A stretch of 36,934 nt of DNA from a bacterium 1xD42-87. GTDB taxonomy: Bacteria; Bacillota; Clostridia; Lachnospirales; Lachnospiraceae. The translations under genes and the position numbers were made by a program. Under the pieces are notes generated by a model. That model did not search any database, was not told the DNA's origin, and saw nothing but the letters and a program-made list of their open reading frames with translations. The stretch spans positions 1 through 36,934 of the forward strand of contig RAYM01000053.1 of NCBI GenBank assembly GCA_003611805.1. Reading direction: 5' to 3'. Of the stretch, positions 29,036-36,934 are shown in pieces (the first letter of the stretch is position 1; the number at the start of each line of letters is the position of its first letter).

Positions 29036-31036
29036 TCACACCCTAAACGACGCCACCGTCTCCTTCAGCTCCTCGCTCAACTCCGACAGCTCCTTCATCT
29101 GGGAAAGCACCGCCTGGGAGCTTTCATTGGAGGTCACGGCGGACTCTTCCATCTTCTGCATAAACGCCGCGATCTCTCCCACCAGTTCGGTGATCGCCGC
29201 AAGGGAATCGCTGATGCCCGCCATACTTGCGTTCATCTCCTGCGAGGACGCGCCGAGCTCACCGGAGATACCACTGTAAAAAGCCGCGTCCCTCTCATAC
29301 ATGCCTGCCAATTCCGTCATGCCCTGATAATCCTTCATCACCTTCTCATTCATAAAGGTCAGCAGTTTTTCCGCACTGTCCGAAAGGAACGCAACGCTGT
29401 GCACCACGTCTTCCGTCACCTTGCGTATCTGGTCCACCGCATTCCGGGAGTGATCGGCAAGTTCCCTGATCTCATTTGCCACCACGGCAAAACCGCGTCC
29501 CGCCTCTCCGGCTCTCGACGCCTCTATGGACGCGTTAAGCGCCAAAAGGTTTGTCTGGGAACTGATGGCGAGGATCTCTTCCGTCAGCGTGTCAATCTCC
29601 TTCACTTTCTGGCTCTCCCTGATGGCGTCGCCAAGCTCTTCCATGGTCATGCCGCAGAGCGTCACAGCCTCCTCCGCCGATTTCCTTGACTCTTCATGCT
29701 GTCTTCCCGCGCGCTCCATGATTTTGCCGGACTGGTCCGCCGCTTCGCCCGCTCTCTCCGCCACATTCTCAATCGCCCTGCCAAGCTCTTCCCCTGTACA
29801 CTTGATCTGCTCTGCCAGCGCCTTCGCCTCTGCCGTCTGCTTCATCACCTGTCCCGCGGTCTCTGCGATAAAAGAAATGTCACCGCCAAGCACATGCATC
29901 TTCGTGGAAGTTCCCTCCGCAATATCGCTGATGCTCGCCGCCTCCTCCTTGGTGTTTAAGATAATACTCCGTATCTGCCGCCTGACCTCGACCGTCGCCG
30001 TCTGAATCTGTTCTGTCTCGTTCTTATACTGCGCGGGAATGCCCTGTTCCGTCATCGGATTCTCCGAAAAATCGCCGGAGGCAAACTGCTTGAGCATCTG
30101 CACGGGCGCGAGTGTTCTGCCGATCAGCCCTGCCATAAATACCGCTACAAGAACGATGAGCACAAGCGCTGTCACCACAGCCACCAGAATCATCGTCACA
30201 AGTGAGCTCCACACATGGGAAGTGGGGCACACCACCCCAAGTTTCCAGCTGCATCCCGAAATCCCGGATGCCGCAAAATAACACGCCGTACCGTCGTAGT
30301 CCGCCGTTTCTATAATAACTTTCTCATTTCCCTCAATCAGGCTTTTCAGAGCCGGCATCTTATCCGTCACTGCCACCGCCGCATCCTCGGAAGGCTCATA
30401 TTCTTTATTTCGGTGCGCCACATACTGCCCGCTGCTGTCCGACAGGAATCCGTATGCCCCTTCTGCGTAATTGATGCTCCCTGTCAGGTCTGTCACCGTG
30501 CCGAGCGTCACATCCAGGCCAATCACCGCCGCCAGCGTACCGTCTATGTATACCGGCGACGCAATGGTCGTACACATCTGCCCTGTAATCACATCCCAGT
30601 AAGGGTCTGTCACAATGGTCTCCCCCGCCGCGTCCGCCTGCTGGTACCAGCCGCGCTGTACGGGATCGTAGCCTTCCGGTATCGCCGCCTCCCTGTTTGA
30701 CTGGATAAACGCGCTGTCCTTCGTGCCGCAGTATAGATTCAGAAGCTCGCCCCTGCCCTCTGCGTGCACGTCCACCACCGACTGCAGAAACACCGTGTCC
30801 AGACTGCCTGCCGCCTCGATACTGTCCGCCGTTCCTTTCGCCAGCATTTTTTCATTCTCGATCCAGGTATTGATCTCCTCCGCGTACTTATCCGCATAGA
30901 GCTGTAGAATATCTTTTTGCTCCGCCATCATACGCTGCCCCGCAATCATTACGATCCCCAGCGTGGTAAGCAGTATACTCACCGCCACAATACAGATCAC
31001 GCTGGTTGTCAGTCTTCCTTTTATCGTCCTTCTCAT
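29036..31036 (-). CDS. Methyl-accepting chemotaxis protein with dCache domain
   Basis: A 666-residue chemoreceptor. TM1 (about 9-29), a double-Cache sensor domain (about 35-275), TM2 (about 277-305), HAMP, then the signalling helices with the highly conserved hairpin [20 protein letters not shown] and [12 protein letters not shown]. In the sensor, Tyr-x4-Arg-Gly-Trp-Tyr (around 123-131), Tyr-Trp-Asp (146-148) and a later Asp (175, in GLDVTL) follow the spacing known for amino-acid-binding dCache domains. The start at ATG 31036 has GAGGTG nine bases upstream; GTG at 31048 is less well placed. It would signal to CheA/CheW, which are not in the window. Confidence 0.9.
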   Translation of the reverse strand: MRRTIKGRLTTSVICIVAVSILLTTLGIVMIAGQRMMAEQKDILQLYADKYAEEINTWIENEKMLAKGTADSIEAAGSLDTVFLQSVVDVHAEGRGELLNLYCGTKDSAFIQSNREAAIPEGYDPVQRGWYQQADAAGETIVTDPYWDVITGQMCTTIASPVYIDGTLAAVIGLDVTLGTVTDLTGSINYAEGAYGFLSDSSGQYVAHRNKEYEPSEDAAVAVTDKMPALKSLIEGNEKVIIETADYDGTACYFAASGISGCSWKLGVVCPTSHVWSSLVTMILVAVVTALVLIVLVAVFMAGLIGRTLAPVQMLKQFASGDFSENPMTEQGIPAQYKNETEQIQTATVEVRRQIRSIILNTKEEAASISDIAEGTSTKMHVLGGDISFIAETAGQVMKQTAEAKALAEQIKCTGEELGRAIENVAERAGEAADQSGKIMERAGRQHEESRKSAEEAVTLCGMTMEELGDAIRESQKVKEIDTLTEEILAISSQTNLLALNASIEASRAGEAGRGFAVVANEIRELADHSRNAVDQIRKVTEDVVHSVAFLSDSAEKLLTFMNEKVMKDYQGMTELAGMYERDAAFYSGISGELGASSQEMNASMAGISDSLAAITELVGEIAAFMQKMEESAVTSNESSQAVLSQMKELSELSEELKETVASFRV

Positions 31037-31110
31037 TTTCTTCTGCACCTCACTTCAGTCAATTTTGCAGTTTCTATTTTACGACAAAACCTTTCTCTTT
31101 TATGCCTCAT

Positions 31111-31142
31111 GGTACAGATTGCTCGTTTTTGGGTACAGATTG
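31111..31142 (-). promoter_or_regulatory. Direct repeat GGTACAGATTG, 21 bp apart
   Basis: GGTACAGATTG occurs at 31111-31121 and 31132-31142 on the plus strand (CAATCTGTACC on the minus strand), two helical turns apart, about 75 bases upstream of the chemotaxis gene. Direct repeats with this period are typical of LytTR-type regulators. TAAAAT on the minus strand closer to the gene could be the -10. Confidence 0.5.
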
Positions 31143-31187
31143 TATTTTTAGTTTACATAATATAAATTCTCATAATGCGTAACACGC

Positions 31188-31216
31188 AAAAACTCTCCCG
31201 TAAAGAGAGAGTTTTT
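31188..31216 (-). terminator. Terminator after the 1135-residue hybrid kinase
   Basis: AAAACTCTC (31189-31197) pairs with GAGAGTTTT (31207-31215) around a nine-base loop. On the minus strand it is followed by TTTTTG and lies 25 bases past the kinase stop. The plus strand also has a T run. Confidence 0.75.
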
Positions 31217-31240
31217 TACCTGCATATTTTTATTACTCGG

Positions 31241-34200
31241 CTATTTTCTCAGATGTTTGCCAAGCACCTCCATAAACAACTCAATATCCAGCGGCTTCGC
31301 TATATGGTCATTCATGCCGCTCTTCAATGCCGCCGCCTTATCCTCCTCCAACGCGTTCGCCGTCATGGCGATAATCGGCAATGTCTTAACGTCCTGTCTC
31401 GACAGGGAGCGGATCGTCCGCGTCGCCTCGTAGCCGTTCATAATCGGCATCTGCACATCCATCAGTATCACGTCATAATAGTTTTCCTCCGAGCGCTTCA
31501 CCATATCCACCGCGTCAGTTCCGTCCGGTGCGGACTCCACTTCAAAGCCGCTCTCCGTCAGTATGACTTCCGCAATTTCACGGTTCAGCTCAATATCCTC
31601 CACGAGAAGCACCCGTTTCCCGCCAAAGTCCGTAGTCTTCCAGACAGCCTCCTCCGGCTCCGCCTTGTGGTCCATATTGTTAGCCGCGAGAAGCGCGGAC
31701 TTTAAGTCCGACATAAACAGCGGTTTCGCACAGAATGCCGTGACGCCGGCGTCTTTCGCCTCCTCCTCGATATCCGTCCAGTCGTAAGCCGTCAGAATGA
31801 TAATCGGAGATTCTTCCCCGACCGCACTGCGGATCTTTCTCGCCGTCTCGACGCCGCTCGTCTCCGGCATCTGCCAGTCGATAATATACGTGTGGTAGGA
31901 ATCCCCCTCGTCGCGCGCAACCTTGGCACGGTACACTGCCTCCCTGCCGGATGTCGTCCATTCCGCTCTCATGCCAATGGTCTTTAACATCTTGCTCACA
32001 CTGTCACAGACATTGAAATCATCATCCACCACCAGCGCACGCAGCCCTTCCAGTTCTCTGATCTGCGCCGCGTTCTTCTCCACATCCTGCAGCTTCAAAG
32101 TGAGATTTACGGTAAAAGTGCTGCCCTTGCCGACCTCACTCTCAACCGTGACCGTACCGTTCATCATCTCCACAATGTTCTTGGTGATCGCCATACCGAG
32201 ACCCGTCCCCTGAATACCGCTTCTGGTGGTCGTTGTCTCTCTCTCAAACGGCTCGAATACATGCTTCACAAATTCCTCCGACATGCCGATTCCGTTATCC
32301 TTGATAATGAATACATAATCGCCATACCCGTGCTTGAACGTGGTGTGCTGCATAATCCGGAAGGTGATCATGCCCCCGGCGGGCGTATACTTCACCGCGT
32401 TGCTCATCAGGTTGATGAAAATCTGGTTCAGCTTCAGCGGATCGGTAATGACATCCTCGTTTACCACCTCGAATGTATCGATGAAAAGTTCAAGCTGTTT
32501 TGCCTTCACCTGCGGCTGGATGATGTTGACCAGATTGTGCATCAGCTCGGAAATATTGCACTCCTGCTCATGGATCTGCATCTTGCCGCTCTCGATGCGG
32601 CTCATATCAAGAATATCGTTGATCAGGCTGAGCAGGTGGTTGCTCGATGAGAGCACCTTCTGCAGGCACTCCCTGACTTGGTCCTTATTGTCGATACGGC
32701 TCGCCGCAATCGTGGCAAAACCGATAATGGCATTCATGGGCGTGCGGATATCGTGGCTCATGTTAGAGAGGAAGGTCGTCTTCGCTTCATTTGCCTGTCT
32801 TGCATGCATCAGCGCATCCTGCAGCGCCTCCGTCTGCTCCTTCTGCTTGATTACCTGATCCGTGACATCCTTGGAGACCACCATGGCGATCAGGTCATCC
32901 GTCATATCATCCCGCGTCATAATGAAGGACTGGCGCACGCACATCCTGCCGTTCTGATCCTCCGTCCTGCTCCAGTAGTCCACATCCACTTCCGCTTCTC
33001 CCTGCTCAAAGCGGCTTTTCAGGTATTCGATATCCAGCGTATTTGTATACTCCTCCAAAGACTCCGGGAGAACAAACTGTTTCCATTTTTCAAAATATTC
33101 CGTTGCGCTGCAGGGCGCCTGCAGCCCGGCCTTCCCGAGAAGGGAAATGACCTCGTCATCCTTTACGCACGTCACATCCTGCTCGATCAGGTCCCTTGTC
33201 AGATTCAGTTCAAAGGTGCTGAACGCATTGGAGATGATTGCAATTCTGTACTGCCGCTCCTTGCGGTTCATCACCGCCATCTCCTCTTCCCCTCTCAGCT
33301 CACGCAGCTTCATCTCCGTGATGTTCTGTCGGACATAAAGGATCTTGCTCGCTCTTTCCCCTTTCCGCTCCAGACAGACGGTGATTAGCTGCTCCCACTC
33401 CTCTTTTCCGTCACGCATCACATGACACTCATAGGTAAAGGTATCCTGCCCGTCGAGATTCCCTATAATAGAATCCACCTTCAAAGTCTGCCGGAAGTCC
33501 TCCTGCGCTTCCTCCCCGATAATCTCCCTGCTGTGGTTGTCAAGTACATTGACGTAATCTCCCTCTCTCTCCAGCTGGCTGTCCTGCAGGTTCAGATCGG
33601 CAGTATAAGCGTAAACCCCGGTCTCTAAATCTACCGTCAGATATCTCGAAGAAAACAGCGTGTTCAGCCCCTGCAGCACATAACTGATCTGGCTGTTTTC
33701 CGCCTCCAGCTTTTTCCTCTGCTTCGCAGCCCTTAAAACAGTAAAAGTAAAATAAATGATAAAGAGAATAAGCAGCGAAATCTCCAGCCGGACGCCCGCC
33801 GCATTCGCTCCACTTATCATCTTCTGGGTCACACTGGGCGGAAACAGCTGCACCATAACATAATCCCTGCCGGGAAGATAGGTGACGCACAGATTGTCCA
33901 CCTTGCTGTTCTCCTCACAGATAAAAGCGCCTTCGCCTCCGTTTTCAAAGACAACCCTCGCCGATTCCGCCGTACCCTGATCAATCACACCGGTATTCTG
34001 CAGGATATCAATCAGATTTCCTTCGCCATATTCCTTGTCATCGGAGCTGGCTATTACTTTGCCGTCCGGCATGCACAGCCATGTGGTCGAAGGTTCCCCG
34101 AAATAAGTGGTCTGCAGAATCTCCTTCATATACTGTTCCGCCAGATAGGAACCCCTGATGATGCCGACGATCTCCCCGTTCATCCGCACCGGCGCGAAAA

Positions 34201-34648
34201 AGACAAGCCTCGTCTCCTCATCTGTCAGACGTTCGTCAAAGATAACGGAAATACCGCTGTCGCCGTGCATCCCCCGCGCATAGTAATCCCGGTCCGCGGA
34301 GCTGACGGTTCTGCCGTCGGAAAGATGGGTCACTCCCTCCTCATCCGTAAACCGGATCGTGTCAAACACGGAGTTTCTCTCCATCTCCGCAAGCGTCTGC
34401 GCCGGAATCGTATCCCCCGTCAGGGAATCGTTAAAGAAATAAGCATAGGCATTGATAATGCGCACCCCGCTATCCAGTTCGCCTACTACCTGTTTTGCCT
34501 TCTGGCGCATCGAATCCTCCGCATAATTTTTATTCTGTTCCGCTATTCTCGCCTTATTCTGCACCGTATACGCATTAAATAAAAGCCCCACAATCAAAAC
34601 CAGCGGGATGGAAAACACAAACATCTGTAATACTTTCTTACCACGCAT
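31241..34648 (-). CDS. Membrane hybrid histidine kinase with two receiver domains
   Basis: A 1135-residue protein. TM1 (about 8-28), an extracytoplasmic Cache-like sensor (about 35-280; RDYYARGMHGDSG, IFDERLTDEETRLVFFAPV), TM2 (about 287-306), two PAS-like regions (about 320-450 and 465-600), HisKA with His632 in NMSHDIRTPMNAIIGFA, HATPase with Asn750, DNGIGMS and GTGLGMA, then receiver 1 (acceptor Asp924 in YIIDWQMPETSG) and receiver 2 (Asp1064 in VILMDVQMPIMNGYEA). No histidine-phosphotransfer or DNA-binding domain is present. It belongs to the large clostridial sensor kinases of unknown ligand. It follows the 693-residue kinase by 52 bases, so they are probably co-transcribed. Confidence 0.9.
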   Translation of the reverse strand: MRGKKVLQMFVFSIPLVLIVGLLFNAYTVQNKARIAEQNKNYAEDSMRQKAKQVVGELDSGVRIINAYAYFFNDSLTGDTIPAQTLAEMERNSVFDTIRFTDEEGVTHLSDGRTVSSADRDYYARGMHGDSGISVIFDERLTDEETRLVFFAPVRMNGEIVGIIRGSYLAEQYMKEILQTTYFGEPSTTWLCMPDGKVIASSDDKEYGEGNLIDILQNTGVIDQGTAESARVVFENGGEGAFICEENSKVDNLCVTYLPGRDYVMVQLFPPSVTQKMISGANAAGVRLEISLLILFIIYFTFTVLRAAKQRKKLEAENSQISYVLQGLNTLFSSRYLTVDLETGVYAYTADLNLQDSQLEREGDYVNVLDNHSREIIGEEAQEDFRQTLKVDSIIGNLDGQDTFTYECHVMRDGKEEWEQLITVCLERKGERASKILYVRQNITEMKLRELRGEEEMAVMNRKERQYRIAIISNAFSTFELNLTRDLIEQDVTCVKDDEVISLLGKAGLQAPCSATEYFEKWKQFVLPESLEEYTNTLDIEYLKSRFEQGEAEVDVDYWSRTEDQNGRMCVRQSFIMTRDDMTDDLIAMVVSKDVTDQVIKQKEQTEALQDALMHARQANEAKTTFLSNMSHDIRTPMNAIIGFATIAASRIDNKDQVRECLQKVLSSSNHLLSLINDILDMSRIESGKMQIHEQECNISELMHNLVNIIQPQVKAKQLELFIDTFEVVNEDVITDPLKLNQIFINLMSNAVKYTPAGGMITFRIMQHTTFKHGYGDYVFIIKDNGIGMSEEFVKHVFEPFERETTTTRSGIQGTGLGMAITKNIVEMMNGTVTVESEVGKGSTFTVNLTLKLQDVEKNAAQIRELEGLRALVVDDDFNVCDSVSKMLKTIGMRAEWTTSGREAVYRAKVARDEGDSYHTYIIDWQMPETSGVETARKIRSAVGEESPIIILTAYDWTDIEEEAKDAGVTAFCAKPLFMSDLKSALLAANNMDHKAEPEEAVWKTTDFGGKRVLLVEDIELNREIAEVILTESGFEVESAPDGTDAVDMVKRSEENYYDVILMDVQMPIMNGYEATRTIRSLSRQDVKTLPIIAMTANALEEDKAAALKSGMNDHIAKPLDIELFMEVLGKHLRK

Positions 34649-34700
34649 CTTAAACTTTCCTCTCTATCTCAAAACAATTTGCCAGCTTCTGTTCCCATCC

Positions 34701-36782
34701 TCACTCTTCCAGAATCCTGTCGATCAGTTCCTGCAGAGCCTCGATATCTATGGGCTTTGTAAAATGCTCGTTCATCCCCGCCCTGAGGGACCGCTCCCGG
34801 TCTCCTTCCATGGCATCGGAAGAAAGGGCGATAATCGGTATTCTGGAAAGCGCCTCGTTCTCCAGCCTGCGGACTGCCTGCGCCGTCTCATAACCGTCCA
34901 TGCCGGGCATCTGTATATCCATGAGCACCAGCGCATATTCCCCCGGGCCGGAATTTCTGAGAACCTCATAGGCGCTCACGCCGTCGCATGCCGTCTCCAC
35001 CAGATAACCAAGGTTTTTGAGAAGTTCCTCCTCAATCTCCCGGTTGATGCTGTTATCCTCGACGAGAAGAATCCGTTTCTTTCCCTCGTCAGTCCCATGG
35101 GCGTCGGCTGCCGTGCTCTCATGTTCCACAAAGGACGCGCTCACCGGATATCTGAGGGGAAGACTCAACGTAAAGACACTTCCCTCTCCGACGCTGCTCT
35201 TCACACTGATGCTGCCGCCCATGGTCTCGGCGTAACTTCTCACCACCGCGAGCCCTGCCCCTGGCATCCCGTTATAGACCGCGTTTCTCTCCTGCCTTGC
35301 CGGATGGAAAATCTCCTCGAGCTGATCCTCCGGAATCCCGCAGCCATTATCCTCAATAATAAAACGGTACATCCCCTGCCCTTTGCTGTCGCCTGCCCTC
35401 TCCGTGACCGTCAGGCTCACGTTCCCCTCCGCCTGCGTATATTTAATAGCATTGTCCAAAAGCTGGTTTAATATTTCCCGCAGCCTTATGTAATCAACCT
35501 CCACGGAAAAGTGGCTGATCTGCGATTTGTCCAGCCGGAAGCGGATATGTTTTGCCCTGATCGGTCTCTCCGCGCTCTTCTCCACCTCGCGCAGAAGCTC
35601 ACCCAGATGGTATTCCCGCTCCGTCAGCTCCGCCCTTGCAGGCTCGTTCAGATTGTCTTTCAGAAACTCCTCGAACACCGCCAGAAGCTCCTCCCCTGAG
35701 AGGTGGATTTTCTCTATGCATTCACCCACTTTTCCCGGATCCCCGACGCATCCCTTTAAAAGCTCCGCATACCCGATGATGGCGTTTAACGGCGTCCTGA
35801 TATCGTGGGACATATTGGCAAAAAAAGTGTTTCTTGCAAGGCGCTCCGTCTCCGCCTGCCGAAGCGCAGACTTTAAAAGCGACTGCCGCTCCACCACCTC
35901 CGTAATGTCCTTCGACACGGAGAGCGCGACCACATCCCCCGTATGCTCGTTCTTATCCAGAAAGAACAGATAGTGGGACAGCCTCTGCCTGCCGTACATA
36001 TCTGTCACCCAGCTGTCGTAAGCCTGCTCCCGCTCCCCGTTTTCATAGCAGCGGATCAGTCTTTCTATATTGAAGAAACGTCTGTACTCTTCCAATTCCC
36101 CCGTCTCCGTAAAATCCGCCCAGAACCGGGTGAAATCGGAATACTTTTCAAAGGGGGTGATCCCCAAATAGGTGAAGAGATTCTGTACCTTCCCCTCCTC
36201 GTTCAGTACGGATGCTGAGATAAACTCGTCCCGCGTCAGATTCACTTCCACAAAAGAAACTGCGTTGTATAAAAGCGCCCTCTTAAAATAATCCTCCCGC
36301 AGGTGCGCCGTATAGAGCGCTTCGTTCACGCGCTCAAGCTCCGAAAGACGCCTCTGCATACGCTCCGTGGCATCCTCCATAAAAACATAGAAAAGGTCGC
36401 CGTAAGTATCGGTATGTACAAAATGTCCGTAATCCTCCACCCAGCGCACCGTGCCATCCTTTCGGATAATCCGGTATTCCACATAGTCAAGATTCTCACC
36501 GCTGTGCGCAATCTGTGTTCCGATACTCTTCTCCACCTCGTCGATGTCCTCCGGATGGACAAGCCCCTTAAACGTGTAGCCCGTCAGCGCCTTGAACTCC
36601 TCCAGCGTATCGCAGCCGAAGATCCGCAGCATGGCGCCGTTTATATAAATCAGCTCCTCGACCCCGTCCGCGTGATAAATAAAAAAACCGCCGGGCATTC
36701 CCTCAGAAATCTGCTCGATAATGGGCAGCGTCTGCTCGTTAAAGCTGACCGTTAATTCCGATTTTTCTCTCTCAGGTTTCAC
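34701..36782 (-). CDS. Soluble PAS hybrid histidine kinase
   Basis: A 693-residue protein with no membrane segment. PAS 1 (about 17-145, with the HPEDIDEVEKSI and VEYRIIRKDGTVRWVED signatures), a second PAS-like region (about 165-295), HisKA with His326 in NMSHDIRTPLNAIIGYA, HATPase (LLDNAIKYTQ, EDNGCGIPED, PGAGLAVV) and a C-terminal receiver with Asp622 in VLMDIQMPGMDGYE. The G2 loop has a single usable Gly-x-Gly, so activity may be modest. The start is GTG 36782, after GGGAGGAG. The first gene of a two-kinase operon. Target regulator not in the window. Confidence 0.88.
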   Translation of the reverse strand: MKPEREKSELTVSFNEQTLPIIEQISEGMPGGFFIYHADGVEELIYINGAMLRIFGCDTLEEFKALTGYTFKGLVHPEDIDEVEKSIGTQIAHSGENLDYVEYRIIRKDGTVRWVEDYGHFVHTDTYGDLFYVFMEDATERMQRRLSELERVNEALYTAHLREDYFKRALLYNAVSFVEVNLTRDEFISASVLNEEGKVQNLFTYLGITPFEKYSDFTRFWADFTETGELEEYRRFFNIERLIRCYENGEREQAYDSWVTDMYGRQRLSHYLFFLDKNEHTGDVVALSVSKDITEVVERQSLLKSALRQAETERLARNTFFANMSHDIRTPLNAIIGYAELLKGCVGDPGKVGECIEKIHLSGEELLAVFEEFLKDNLNEPARAELTEREYHLGELLREVEKSAERPIRAKHIRFRLDKSQISHFSVEVDYIRLREILNQLLDNAIKYTQAEGNVSLTVTERAGDSKGQGMYRFIIEDNGCGIPEDQLEEIFHPARQERNAVYNGMPGAGLAVVRSYAETMGGSISVKSSVGEGSVFTLSLPLRYPVSASFVEHESTAADAHGTDEGKKRILLVEDNSINREIEEELLKNLGYLVETACDGVSAYEVLRNSGPGEYALVLMDIQMPGMDGYETAQAVRRLENEALSRIPIIALSSDAMEGDRERSLRAGMNEHFTKPIDIEALQELIDRILEE

Positions 36783-36802
36783 TGTCTCTCCTCCCAGACT
36801 AG

Positions 36803-36808
36803 ATTATA
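36803..36808 (-). promoter_or_regulatory. -10 element before the hybrid kinases
   Basis: TATAAT on the minus strand, 21 bases before the GTG start of the 693-residue kinase; the -35 region is only T-rich. A weak or activated promoter is likely. Confidence 0.5.
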
Positions 36809-36834
36809 CAATTTTATGAAAAAAAAGAAAAGAG

Positions 36835-36852
36835 CTTAGAGATTTTTTAAAG
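36835..36852. promoter_or_regulatory. Motif related to the CTTTAG boxes at the window edge
   Basis: CTTAGAGATTTTTTAAAG on the plus strand matches 16 of 18 bases of CTTAGAGATTCTTTAGAG read on the minus strand before the 236-residue lipoprotein. The orientation points right, so it might serve a divergent gene outside the window. Confidence 0.35.
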
Positions 36853-36934
36853 ATTAATATCTCAAACTTCCCACACCCCAAACCAGCTGAAAACCTTTAA
36901 ATTTCTGGCTTTGGATGCAAATATATTTGTACAT

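Noticed and set aside
1..36934. tRNA, rRNA, riboswitch or CRISPR loci
   Set aside because: I read the intergenic regions on both strands and saw no cloverleaf, no rRNA-like sequence, no known riboswitch core and no spacer-repeat array.

Overview
The window looks like chromosome of a gut-type Lachnospiraceae (Clostridia) organism. This rests on gene types: a TnpV/TraG/large-serine-recombinase mobile complement, pyruvate phosphate dikinase, very large lipoprotein solute-binding proteins with Asp-box propeller domains, and hybrid histidine kinases with the HDIRTPxNAIIG motif. Nearly all genes lie on the minus strand. The left third (about 1-9660) is visibly more AT-rich than the right part.

Region 1 (1-9660) is mobile-element territory. 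It opens with the C-terminus of a large serine recombinase. A complete phosphate regulon follows, read right to left: pstS-pstC-pstA-pstB-phoU-phoB-phoR, a tight operon with 1-4 base overlaps or very short gaps, preceded by a three-copy Pho-box-like array upstream of pstS. A second array with identical 23/11 bp spacing lies just beyond the phoR stop and points at a gene-poor 250 bp stretch ending in a hairpin terminator. To the right are a 70 bp near-palindrome, a two-module TnpV protein, a VirD4/TraG coupling-protein remnant, and the C-terminal half of a second serine recombinase. The region ends where an ABC ATPase gene is cut off inside its Walker A motif.

Region 2 (about 9660-13420) is a field of decaying genes: the ABC ATPase stub; a histidine kinase that has lost its phospho-acceptor half and is fused to the end of an SGNH/DltD-like gene; that SGNH gene, interrupted by a frameshift at a run of ten G; an MBOAT O-acyltransferase with an apparent internal deletion; and an acyltransferase-3 gene lacking its 5' part. 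A small two-gene unit (Mor-like regulator plus an unknown protein) lies beside it.

Region 3 (14.5-18.4 kb) holds housekeeping genes: ppdK, a membrane-anchored glycerophosphodiester phosphodiesterase, and a 39-codon ORF.

Region 4 (18.4-28.8 kb) is the most unusual part: an apparent operon of two acidic lipoproteins, two giant lipoproteins that join a beta-propeller-like N-terminus to a sugar-type solute-binding domain, two carbohydrate-type ABC permeases and an HlyD-like adaptor. No ATPase gene is present. Promoters with CTTTAG boxes repeated every 11 bp precede both small lipoproteins. The same arrangement precedes the broken ABC ATPase in region 2.

Region 5 (29-36.8 kb) is sensory: a dCache methyl-accepting chemotaxis protein with an amino-acid-binding-like motif, a 1135-residue membrane hybrid kinase with two receiver domains, and a 693-residue soluble hybrid kinase. 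These could sense what the region 4 transporter handles, but that link is inferred from position only.
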